Source of the DNA: a virus
Direction: 5' to 3' (one strand)
Virus record (IMG/VR): IMGVR_UViG_3300037493_002894
Coordinates: 1 to 25,601 of that record
DNA: 25,601 nt
A model generated the notes under the pieces. It did no database searches, had not been told where the DNA came from, and saw only the letters and a list, made by a program, of their open reading frames with translations. Below, in pieces: positions 6,578-12,385 of the stretch. The number at the start of each line of letters is the position of its first letter. Position 1 is the stretch's first letter. Made by a program: the position numbers and the translations under genes.

Positions 6578-7438
6578 ATGAATCCCAACTCCGACAGTAA
6601 CACTCCAAGACCTCTTAGAATCTTGAGTTTTGGTGCGGGGGTGCAGTCATCAGCGGTTGCGCGTATGTCGATCATTGGCGAGCTTCCACCGTTCGATCAT
6701 GTGATCTTTGCTGATACCGGGGATGAACCGGAGTCTGTATACACAAACATGAAATGGTGGGAGAAACGGTTCACCGACGAGGGTGTTGCGTTTCATCAGG
6801 TTGGGCGAGAGACTTCAATTTCGGATGATCTGCGTGCTGTGGCATCGGGTGAGAAAACCCGCTCATCTAACCCGCCGCTGTTTACAAAGAACGATGATGG
6901 TAGTACGGGGATCATTAGAAGAACGTGTACTTCTGACTACAAAATTGAACCCATCATGCGGCTGATCCGAGACATCACAGGGTTGTATAAAAAGCGGCAC
7001 ATGCACATCACGGAAACCCTGGTTGAGCAGACAATGGGTATCTCGTGGGATGAGGTTCAGCGGATGAAATCCCATCCGTACCCGTGGGTCGAAAATGTGT
7101 ACCCGCTTGTCGACCGCAGGATCACCCGTTACGACTGTATTGCTGCGATGAAGGCTGACGACACGTTCCCTGATCCTGTTCGTTCTGCTTGTTGGCATTG
7201 CCCTTTCCACTCAAACGAGGAGTGGAGGTATTTGCGGAATGAAGAACCCGAGTCGTTCCAGAAAGCTATCGACCTAGACTTGGCCCTGAGAGCTAATGGG
7301 CAATTCGGGAAGATCACAAAGCCGGTCTATCTGCACAATTCCGGCAAACCGCTTGGCGAGATCAACTTTGATAATGCCGAGGATGCGGGTCAGGGAACCT
7401 TGTGGGGTGATGAGTGCGCCGGGGTGTGCGGGGTATAA
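6578..7438 (+). CDS. PAPS-reductase-superfamily protein with variant P-loop (phage type)
   Basis: A 286-residue protein. The N-terminal ILSFGAGVQSSAV (15-27) replaces the usual SGGxDS PP-loop, a variant common in phage and plasmid members of the PAPS-reductase/adenine-nucleotide alpha-hydrolase superfamily. Further features are FADTGDEPE (about 48-56), RRTCTSDYKI, and ACWHCPFHSNEEWRYL with a CxxC. The fold is clear but the substrate is not; suggestions for the family include nucleotide, DNA or tRNA modification. It is unrelated in detail to the IbrA-type protein at 3546, so the window carries two separate members. The start follows a possible leaderless -10. Confidence 0.8.
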   Translation: MNPNSDSNTPRPLRILSFGAGVQSSAVARMSIIGELPPFDHVIFADTGDEPESVYTNMKWWEKRFTDEGVAFHQVGRETSISDDLRAVASGEKTRSSNPPLFTKNDDGSTGIIRRTCTSDYKIEPIMRLIRDITGLYKKRHMHITETLVEQTMGISWDEVQRMKSHPYPWVENVYPLVDRRITRYDCIAAMKADDTFPDPVRSACWHCPFHSNEEWRYLRNEEPESFQKAIDLDLALRANGQFGKITKPVYLHNSGKPLGEINFDNAEDAGQGTLWGDECAGVCGV

Positions 7439-7526
7439 GCGGATCTCGGGTGCGTTGATTACCGTTTTCGCAAATGTTACAGAATGATTGCATTCCGTCT
7501 ACATGTACGCGTAGCCTTGAAACCCA

Positions 7527-7559
7527 ACAGCCACCCGCTCATCCAAAACGGGTGGCTGT
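7527..7559 (+). terminator. Hairpin terminator
   Basis: ACAGCCACCCG pairs perfectly with CGGGTGGCTGT (11 bp) around an 11-base loop, after the stop at 7438. There is no T-run. The rest of 7439-7592 holds no ORF of note. Confidence 0.6.
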
Positions 7560-7592
7560 CGTGTATCTAACCGACAACTGAAAGAGGTGACC

Positions 7593-8018
7593 ATGAGGCT
7601 GAATCTCAGGTCTGTATCTATTGCGGCAATCGTGATCCTATCTGCCGTGTCAAGTGTTAGCTGTACCCCGGAGGAGATAGCTGCGTATGCGACGATGAAC
7701 CCGGCGGAGCAGGCTGCTGTGACTGCGCATCTGCAAGCGCAAGCGGAACCTGTCGTGCAAGCGCACACGCCTCCGGGTGGTTTCCTTGCGTGCGTCCGTA
7801 GGCATGAGAGCGGCGGGAATTATCAAGCTAAGAATCCGAACAGTACTGCGTCGGGGGCTTATCAGTTTCTTGATTCGACCTGGCGGACGATGAGCGCCCG
7901 TGCAGGCCACGGGGGTTACGGCTCGGCCCGTTCTGCACCGCCGTGGGTTCAGGATGCCGTCGCAATCTACACCGTCAATGCCGGGTGGCGTAGTGCGTGG
8001 AACGGCACCGGCTGCTAG
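7593..8018 (+). CDS. Secreted Rpf-like/transglycosylase lipoprotein
   Basis: A 141-residue protein started at ATG 7593, because the AGAGGTG overlapping the alternative GTG at 7587 reads as its ribosome-binding site. Residues 1-24 form a signal peptide ending VSSVSC; C24 could be lipidated, although Ser at -3 is not a canonical lipobox. The C-terminal domain (about 63-141) has ACVRRHESGGNY with E72 as probable catalytic acid, then SGAYQFLDSTW and a terminal Cys. This is the lysozyme-like fold of resuscitation-promoting factors and transglycosylases, which cut peptidoglycan. It may aid lysis, remodel the wall or affect host dormancy. It stands alone between a hairpin and the convergent GP88 gene. 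Confidence 0.82.
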   Translation: MRLNLRSVSIAAIVILSAVSSVSCTPEEIAAYATMNPAEQAAVTAHLQAQAEPVVQAHTPPGGFLACVRRHESGGNYQAKNPNSTASGAYQFLDSTWRTMSARAGHGGYGSARSAPPWVQDAVAIYTVNAGWRSAWNGTGC

Positions 8019-8752
8019 TCGAATAGGCTTGGGGGTTCGGGCGTAGTCCAAATTCGTTCCCCTGCCTCGTGTGCTGCTTGCAGTTCTCGGAAGGTTCTTT
8101 GCTTCTGTTTGTTCCGTAGTTTCTTAACCGGGTTTGCTATAACGGCTATCTGGTTTGTTGGCAGAGTTACCGAGTGCCGGTCATCCTCGTGTTGTGAGCT
8201 ATACCCGGCGACGGTCGCTGCTTCTAGGCTTGGGAACACATCACAATGCCTATCCGCTACAAGGTCTATTAGTTTGTCCTCCTTACCTCCAAGGCTGAAC
8301 AGGTACATGAAGTTGTCGGGTCGTTGGCCTTGTTCGACACACCTGCGGAACCGTGATACCTCGCGTGTGTACGCGTAGAATGTTACGTCGGGAGTTACGG
8401 CGGCGATCCTAAGCCAAGCTTCAAGATACTCGTCGGAGAAGAAATCACCTGCGTCGTGAATGCGAACCCACTTCGACCGGTAGCGACGGTGAGTCAGTTC
8501 TTCAATCATTGACTGCTCCCAACTCGCCAGGTCGGTGACAACGAGTTCAAGGTTGCGTGTATGAGCCGCAAGAACATTTGAGAAGCGGTAAGTGTTTGTT
8601 CTCGCATAGCAAAGCGTTGCGCATATGCCTGCGGCGGGGCAGGTGTTAACTCGTTGCCCGTCGGAGAGTACTGCGCTCAAAGCCGGTATCGTCCAATTGA
8701 ACACGCCAAGCGGTCTAAGTTCGCTGTTCTGAGTGAGCAAGAACTTTCCCAT
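8015..8752 (-). CDS. GP88-family protein (gene product 88)
   Basis: A 245-residue protein with an N-terminal Cys cluster C38-x5-C44-x3-C48 in NTCPAAGICATLCYA, then VRIHDAGDFFSDEYLEAW and VTFYAYTREVSRF. These match the GP88 family known mainly from actinobacteriophages; the biochemical function is not established. The Cys pattern recalls metal or Fe-S binding. A TAGAAT -10 ends 7 bases before the ATG, so the mRNA is probably leaderless. It overlaps the convergent Rpf-like gene by 4 bases. Confidence 0.75.
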   Translation of the reverse strand: MGKFLLTQNSELRPLGVFNWTIPALSAVLSDGQRVNTCPAAGICATLCYARTNTYRFSNVLAAHTRNLELVVTDLASWEQSMIEELTHRRYRSKWVRIHDAGDFFSDEYLEAWLRIAAVTPDVTFYAYTREVSRFRRCVEQGQRPDNFMYLFSLGGKEDKLIDLVADRHCDVFPSLEAATVAGYSSQHEDDRHSVTLPTNQIAVIANPVKKLRNKQKQRTFRELQAAHEAGERIWTTPEPPSLFD

Positions 8753-8759
8753 GTGAACA

Positions 8760-8765
8760 ATTCTA
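8760..8765 (-). promoter_or_regulatory. -10 element for leaderless GP88 mRNA
   Basis: TAGAAT, 7 bases before the ATG at 8752. Confidence 0.5.
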
Positions 8766-8802
8766 GTTGTTGGTTTAAGTGTGAAACGGCACGGGCTGCT
8801 AG

Positions 8803-8808
8803 TAGTTT
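8803..8808 (+). promoter_or_regulatory. -10 element for leaderless zinc-ribbon mRNA
   Basis: TAGTTT, 6 bases before the ATG at 8815, divergent from the GP88 promoter. Confidence 0.5.
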
Positions 8809-8814
8809 GTCGGT

Positions 8815-8994
8815 ATGACTACAGCACTCAAGAAAAAAGGGTGGACAGTCCGTTGTGACCGGTGCCAGCGACACGCGCCTGTTCGAGCGACTGCTGCTGC
8901 GGATGCGATCAAAGAAGCCGCCGTCGAATACGGCTGGGAGCGGCGACGGCCCGGCGTGGATGACGTTTGCCCTGACTGCTTTCTAAAGCTCTAG
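8815..8994 (+). CDS. 59-aa zinc-ribbon miniprotein
   Basis: The product starts MTTALKKKGWTVRCDRCQRH and ends VCPDCFLKL. C14, C17, C52 and C55 form two CxxC knuckles about 35 residues apart, a compact zinc ribbon with an Ala-rich helix between. The -10 TAGTTT 6 bases upstream predicts a leaderless message. It overlaps the convergent 76-aa gene by 12 bases. It is probably a nucleic-acid-binding or adaptor protein; no specific family identified. Confidence 0.68.
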   Translation: MTTALKKKGWTVRCDRCQRHAPVRATAAADAIKEAAVEYGWERRRPGVDDVCPDCFLKL

Positions 8995-9213
8995 GGCGAT
9001 CTGAGCGGCAGCGTCGCGCAATGCCTCGGCGTGTTCTGCTGCTGCTTGCGCTTCTTGCCATGACTGCTCTGTGGTTGCACCTGTGGGGCAGCAGGGTGTT
9101 TGTGTAACGGCCACTGTTGCGGTGCCGGTGCAATCGTGGGGTACAGCGGTGACGCATTCCCACGCTGATCCGGTTGCTGTGTTGTCGCCTACAAGTTCCT
9201 GTATCAAGATCAT
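8983..9213 (-). CDS. Unknown 76-aa protein
   Basis: The product starts MILIQELVGDNTATGSAWEC. It has a Thr/Val/Cys-rich middle (C20, C28, C41, C42) and an Ala/Glu-rich C-terminal helix that could form a coiled coil (about residues 50-76). TAGTAT ends 7 bases before the ATG, matching the leaderless pattern of neighbouring genes. No family recognised. The alternative frame 9163-8909 is Arg/His-rich and judged a shadow. Confidence 0.55.
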   Translation of the reverse strand: MILIQELVGDNTATGSAWECVTAVPHDCTGTATVAVTQTPCCPTGATTEQSWQEAQAAAEHAEALRDAAAQIALEL

Positions 9214-9220
9214 GTAACAG

Positions 9221-9226
9221 ATACTA
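9221..9226 (-). promoter_or_regulatory. -10 element for leaderless 76-aa gene
   Basis: TAGTAT, 7 bases before the ATG at 9213. Confidence 0.45.
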
Positions 9227-9245
9227 CTACAGGGGTGGGACAGTT

Positions 9246-9341
9246 TGTTGGGCGTGGCTCACAACACGGCAAGGAGCGCCGCCCTCGGCTCAAGGTAGAC
9301 AAGGAGAGTCACTTGGGCTGTCATCGGGACCACGCCCAACA
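9246..9341. other. Structured element closed by a perfect 12-bp inverted repeat
   Basis: TGTTGGGCGTGG (9246-9257) is the exact reverse complement of CCACGCCCAACA (9330-9341), with 72 bases between. The interior holds weaker potential hairpins (GAGC/GCTC, GACA/TGTC). It lies in a 179-base gap (9214-9392) without a coding frame. It could be a structured RNA on either strand or a protein-binding or recombination site. It lacks tRNA features such as a T-arm. TACTAT just right of it could start a leftward transcript. Confidence 0.5.
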
Positions 9342-9392
9342 GGTTGAGTATTGCATGTCGAACGGACGGCAATAGTACGACCCTAAAAAAGT

Positions 9393-9629
9393 TCACTCAG
9401 TGAGCGCGTTACGGGAATCTTGAATTGCTTGCAGTAGGAGTTGTGCCACGCTCAACGCGTCGTCCGGGCCGACAATAAAATGGAACCCCGCCATGCCTTC
9501 CGAGTTGTAGCCGGTGATCTCTATCGACAGGAAGGTTGATACACCGTCATCCTGCACGGACACAAGATGCCCGATGGCGACCTGGCTTAGTCGTGGCGGG
9601 TCTTGTTGTAACCATTCTTCTTGATCCAC
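9393..9629 (-). CDS. Unknown 78-aa protein
   Basis: The start is placed at GTG 9629 (MDQEEWLQQDPPRLSQVAIG) because TACCAT (9641-9636) ends exactly 6 bases upstream. The longer frame from 9722 would run through the divergent HNH promoter and start. The product has a beta-rich core (VSTFLSIEITGY, AGFHFIVGPDD) and a C-terminal helix (ALSVAQLLLQAIQDSRN). No family recognised. A short T-run follows the stop. Confidence 0.58.
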   Translation of the reverse strand: MDQEEWLQQDPPRLSQVAIGHLVSVQDDGVSTFLSIEITGYNSEGMAGFHFIVGPDDALSVAQLLLQAIQDSRNALTE

Positions 9630-9635
9630 ACGCTG

Positions 9636-9641
9636 ATGGTA
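9636..9641 (-). promoter_or_regulatory. -10 element for leaderless 78-aa gene (GTG start)
   Basis: TACCAT, 6 bases before GTG 9629; this spacing decides the start. Confidence 0.5.
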
Positions 9642-9679
9642 GTGGTTTCGGTACACCTGTTGCCGTCTATCCTGAGAGA

Positions 9680-9685
9680 TAATCT
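9680..9685 (+). promoter_or_regulatory. -10 element for leaderless HNH mRNA
   Basis: TAATCT, 6 bases before the ATG at 9692. Confidence 0.52.
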
Positions 9686-9691
9686 GACGGG

Positions 9692-10051
9692 ATGAAGCGA
9701 TCACGGTTGAAGCCAAGGTCATCTAAACGTCAGAAGCTGATGTCGTCTGATCGTGTGCCGCGTATCATTGCGCTTACCGGAGCGGGTGTTGGTTGTTTGA
9801 TCTGCCCGGTTCTACGAGATGCGGGTATTGAAGTTCGCTGCTCGGGTCGGATTGAGGGTTTGCATGAGCGACGTAAACGCTCGGCGGGGGGAAGCCTAGT
9901 GAATCCGAACAACCTGATCCCTGCGTGTAATTGGTCGAATGGTTTCGTTGAGGATCAACCGACTCTGATTCGTGACCTGTTTGGTCAGGTACTCGTTGTT
10001 CGTGAAGGTGATGATGATTGGGAACAGCTTGGTGCGCGCAATGACCGGTGA
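9692..10051 (+). CDS. HNH endonuclease-like protein (119 aa)
   Basis: A very basic N-terminus (MKRSRLKPRSSKRQK) precedes CLIC (C35, C38), GLHERRKRS (H58), NPNNLIPACNWSNGFVED (N71-N74, C79). This is the layout of small phage HNH proteins that replace the final His of the zinc/catalytic loop by Asn. Such proteins may nick DNA, act with the packaging machinery or take part in recombination. Transcription is predicted to begin at the ATG. It starts a plus-strand run of four short overlapping genes ending with the VRR-NUC-type nuclease. Confidence 0.72.
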   Translation: MKRSRLKPRSSKRQKLMSSDRVPRIIALTGAGVGCLICPVLRDAGIEVRCSGRIEGLHERRKRSAGGSLVNPNNLIPACNWSNGFVEDQPTLIRDLFGQVLVVREGDDDWEQLGARNDR

Positions 10052-10226
10052 CCGTGTTTGGTTTGATGTGAAGCACCAGGGTCGGCGGAGTTGGTCTTGG
10101 TCTGTGTGGCGGGGGGCGAGGATCGTGAAGTCCGGTCGATGCCCTGTTCGCTTTCTGGCTTTTGTGTTTGGCCGGGTTGCTGTTGCTCGGGTGAAGGCGG
10201 ATCTCTTTTGGGCGGCAGTCGGATGA
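10041..10226 (+). CDS. Unknown basic 61-aa protein
   Basis: The product starts MTGDRVWFDVKHQGRRSWSW and is Trp- and Arg-rich. The ATG lies 11 bases inside the end of the HNH gene and the TGA overlaps the next ATG (ATGA), so it is held between two genes by translational coupling. It is predicted as a small beta-rich nucleic-acid-binding-like domain from composition only. The longer frame from 9972 is not supported. Confidence 0.5.
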   Translation: MTGDRVWFDVKHQGRRSWSWSVWRGARIVKSGRCPVRFLAFVFGRVAVARVKADLFWAAVG

Positions 10227-10435
10227 GGTTCCATCTTGCTCCCGACTCTTTGGAGGATGCTGTTTTGCAGGCGGCTGAAGAAGGCCACGGGCTGATCGTT
10301 GCTATGAACAGAGTTGATCTATTCGGCGTTGAAGGTATGACGGTCGGCAGAATTGCGGGTTTGTGGAATGTTGAGTTTACTGAGGAACAGGTTTGGGAGA
10401 TGTTGGAGAATCGTGCTGTGGGGGTCAAGTTATGA
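10223..10435 (+). CDS. Unknown 70-aa protein
   Basis: The product starts MRFHLAPDSLEDAVLQAAEE, with ATGA junctions at both ends (with the 61-aa gene and with the nuclease gene). The C-terminal half (GMTVGRIAGLWNVEFTEEQVWEMLENR) reads like a helix-turn-helix-type helical segment. A DNA-binding role is possible, not shown. Confidence 0.58.
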   Translation: MRFHLAPDSLEDAVLQAAEEGHGLIVAMNRVDLFGVEGMTVGRIAGLWNVEFTEEQVWEMLENRAVGVKL

Positions 10436-10824
10436 GTGTGAGGTTGACGGTTGAGGAGCAGGAGCTTCGGAAGGTTTCGGAGAAGGAACTGCAAAGTCGG
10501 ATGATGGCGTTCGCCCGGTTGTATGGGTGGCGGGTCGCTCACTTCCATGATTCCCGACGGCAGGTAAGGCCGGGTGTGTTTGTTGGCGACGCTGATGCTA
10601 AGGGGTTTCCTGATCTTGTGTTGGTGCATCCGAGGTTTGGGTTTGCGTGTTTGGAGTTGAAGAAGGAGGTTGGGAAGTTGTCGCCTGAGCAGAGTGATTG
10701 GTTGGATGATCTAGTGCGGGCGGGTATTCATGCGCTGGTTGTGCGTCCGTCGCGTGAGGTTGAGGTTTGTACTTGGTTGTCTCGGGGGTTTCCTTCTCTT
10801 GGTGTGGTTTCGGGGTTGAGGTAG
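10432..10824 (+). CDS. VRR-NUC-type (Holliday-junction-resolvase-like) nuclease
   Basis: A 130-residue protein: SEKELQSRMMAFARLYGWRV (16-35), GFPDLVLVH (58-66) with D61, and CLELKKEVGKLSPEQ (73-87) with E75 and K77. This is the D...ExK core of the PD-(D/E)XK superfamily in its VRR-NUC form, followed by VRAGIHALVVRPS. Such phage enzymes are thought to act on branched DNA or structured ends. The ATG overlaps the preceding stop (ATGA). Its own stop TAG touches the start of promoter copy B. Confidence 0.82.
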   Translation: MSVRLTVEEQELRKVSEKELQSRMMAFARLYGWRVAHFHDSRRQVRPGVFVGDADAKGFPDLVLVHPRFGFACLELKKEVGKLSPEQSDWLDDLVRAGIHALVVRPSREVEVCTWLSRGFPSLGVVSGLR

Positions 10825-10903
10825 TCGAAAAGAAATCTGAAGAAATGTTGATATTTGTTTGATATTGACTTGCTATTGTAGTTTGTTGTGCTACAATAAG
10901 TAC
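10824..10903 (+). promoter_or_regulatory. Repeated promoter cassette, copy B
   Basis: GTCGAAAAGAAAT (10824-10836), then TTGATATTTGTTTGATATTG, TTGACT and extended -10 TGCTACAAT (-10 at 10892-10897), 6 bases before ATG 10904. A perfect inverted repeat ATTGTAG (10875-10881)/CTACAAT (10891-10897) covers the -10, a good operator candidate. TTGCTA, 16 bases before the -10, is the likely -35. Confidence 0.8.
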
Positions 10904-11074
10904 ATGACAGAGATCGTAACTACCTCAACCATCCGCACCGCAAACACCGGGCGGATCATCGCAAGCCAGACGAGTGGCTTCTGTGGCTTTTGTGGCTGCA
11001 TCCGGGTCATCCCGGCTCACCGTGCAGATACCATTGCACCCCGCCCCGTAGTTACCTGCGGTCACGGCTCCTGA
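10904..11074 (+). CDS. 56-aa Cys-rich protein under repeated promoter copy B
   Basis: Started at ATG 10904 by the leaderless -10, instead of the longer frame from 10859 that would run through the promoter. The product starts MTEIVTTSTIRTANTGRIIA and has a Cys/His cluster: C27, C30, C32, H39, C52, H54, consistent with one zinc site. No family recognised. A hairpin terminator follows. Confidence 0.62.
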   Translation: MTEIVTTSTIRTANTGRIIASQTSGFCGFCGCIRVIPAHRADTIAPRPVVTCGHGS

Positions 11075-11113
11075 GCCAAGACCGCAGGCCCATACGGGCT
11101 TCAACATCCGTCA

Positions 11114-11140
11114 GGGTGGGACACCTAAAATGTCCCACCC
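11114..11140 (+). terminator. Hairpin terminator
   Basis: GGGTGGGACA and TGTCCCACCC pair perfectly (10 bp, 7-base loop), directly before the second copy of the 22-bp promoter repeat. It mirrors the hairpin at 1799-1825. Confidence 0.58.
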
Positions 11141-11146
11141 ACTAGC

Positions 11147-11168
11147 TACACTTATCAAATACACAACG
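11147..11168 (+). promoter_or_regulatory. Promoter/leader repeat, copy 2 of an exact 22-bp repeat
   Basis: Identical to the minus-strand copy at 1792-1771. TACACT is the -10. The predicted mRNA start lies about 20 bases before an AGGAG (11173-11177) and the ATG at 11187. Confidence 0.65.
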
Positions 11169-11186
11169 CAATAGGAGAATGAAATC

Positions 11187-11561
11187 ATGGGAATCCAAGT
11201 AACAGTTTCAGTCAACGAACAAGAGTGGGAAGCATTGCGCAGCGAAGGCTTTGAGCCTGCCTCTATGACTCACGCAACATGGGCAGATGTACTTGACTGC
11301 TTTGGCGGTTTAGGACTCAGCTCCGATGAGGGTTTCATCACTGATGAACACGGCACAACAGATGTTCTTGAGGGCCACTGCTCCCCTGAACTAATCCTCG
11401 CCAACGCTGACAACGCGTTGTTCGCTGCGAAACTCGGCCCCACATGGGTTCTCACAGAGACAGGCGGCATGTGGTTAGATACTCTGACCGCACACGTTGA
11501 GGATGTAATCACGGTTGCGTCAATCGCTCACCGGTTGGGACTTGAGGTTGCATGGGGATAA
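11187..11561 (+). CDS. Unknown 124-aa protein
   Basis: The product starts MGIQVTVSVNEQEWEALRSE. Its sequence alternates beta strands and helices (HATWADVLDCFGGLGLSSDE; LTAHVEDVITVASIAHRLGL). AGGAG 9 bases upstream supports the ATG. It shares its promoter repeat with the 75-aa gene at 1753 but shows no obvious sequence similarity to it. The stop overlaps the next start (TAATG). Function unknown. Confidence 0.65.
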   Translation: MGIQVTVSVNEQEWEALRSEGFEPASMTHATWADVLDCFGGLGLSSDEGFITDEHGTTDVLEGHCSPELILANADNALFAAKLGPTWVLTETGGMWLDTLTAHVEDVITVASIAHRLGLEVAWG

Positions 11562-11767
11562 TGAACAGCAAACCTATTGAAGATTCGTTGATCGAATGGA
11601 ACGGCTACGGGGCGTATGTAGTTCTGACTGCTCAAGACTACGAACGGGTCGTAAGCAAGTTGACCGACCTGGAGTTACTTGAAGTTGTTCTCGGCAAAGA
11701 GATGACTGTGTTGCAATGCTTCGTCGACATCCCTGAGTATGATGATGTCGAATCGACGGAAGGCTGA
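11561..11767 (+). CDS. Unknown 68-aa protein
   Basis: Start at ATG 11561, which overlaps the upstream TAA (TAATG). An ATG 9 bases earlier is in the same frame, but the overlap is more typical. The product starts MNSKPIEDSLIEWNGYGAYV and ends in an acidic tail. A single small alpha/beta domain is likely. No function assigned. Confidence 0.58.
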   Translation: MNSKPIEDSLIEWNGYGAYVVLTAQDYERVVSKLTDLELLEVVLGKEMTVLQCFVDIPEYDDVESTEG

Positions 11768-11774
11768 TCGTCGC

Positions 11775-12341
11775 ATGGAAGTCTTTACCTATTGGGGCAA
11801 GGTTCTCGCTTACGCTGACTTTGGGTACAACACAACCCGGTTGAATGAGCGGGCGGTTGAGATCCCTATTGTCCGCTCTTGGTTGCAACGTAAAGGTTCC
11901 ATTCTTGAGGTTGGCAACGTCTTAGCTCATTACCCTGAAGCACCTAAGCGCGCTGTTGTGGACCGCTGGGAGCAGGGGCCGGGTGTGCAAAACATGGATG
12001 TGTTTGATGTTGGTGGTTCGTGGAATCAGATATTTTCTATTTCGACCCTGGAGCATGTCCGTTGGGATGAGGAACCTCGGGAGCCGGGCGGGTCGGTTGC
12101 TGCTATTGAACATCTAAGGTCTGTGCTTGCACCGGGCGGGAGGCTGCTTGTAACTATTCCGACGGGTTGCAATCCACCGTTGGATGAGTGGCTTGCTGCG
12201 GGTGACACGGGCGTTGATCGTGCTTGCACCTTGGTTAGGGATGGGGCGCATTGGCGGCAAACGTCTGAGATCCAAATTCTTGCTTATGGGCAAGAGGCAG
12301 GTTGGGCTGAGTCTGTGTGGGTCGGCGAGTGGTCCGCATAA
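11775..12341 (+). CDS. SAM-dependent methyltransferase-like protein
   Basis: A 188-residue product from ATG 11775; ATGs at 11739-11745 are also possible but overlap the upstream gene more. The features follow a class I methyltransferase: SILEVGNVLAHYP (motif I region), VVDRWEQGPGVQNMDVFDV (motif II and the next strand), FSISTLEHVRWDEEPREPGG, and LAPGGRLLVTIPTGCNPPLD. EVGNVL in place of ExGxGxG is typical of this particular family, as I recall it, so it need not mean inactivity. Target unknown. It lies just before the portal gene. Confidence 0.68.
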   Translation: MEVFTYWGKVLAYADFGYNTTRLNERAVEIPIVRSWLQRKGSILEVGNVLAHYPEAPKRAVVDRWEQGPGVQNMDVFDVGGSWNQIFSISTLEHVRWDEEPREPGGSVAAIEHLRSVLAPGGRLLVTIPTGCNPPLDEWLAAGDTGVDRACTLVRDGAHWRQTSEIQILAYGQEAGWAESVWVGEWSA

Positions 12342-12373
12342 GCGGTAACACGGCTCAATCGGACACCAAGTAG

Positions 12374-12379
12374 TAACAT
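12374..12379 (+). promoter_or_regulatory. -10 element for leaderless portal mRNA
   Basis: TAACAT, 6 bases before ATG 12386; the same hexamer and spacing precede the WhiB gene. Confidence 0.55.
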
Positions 12380-12385
12380 CTGCGT

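Noticed and set aside
9246-9341. tRNA or tmRNA
   Set aside because: 12-bp closing stem is too long and there is no T-arm, anticodon arm or CCA-like end.
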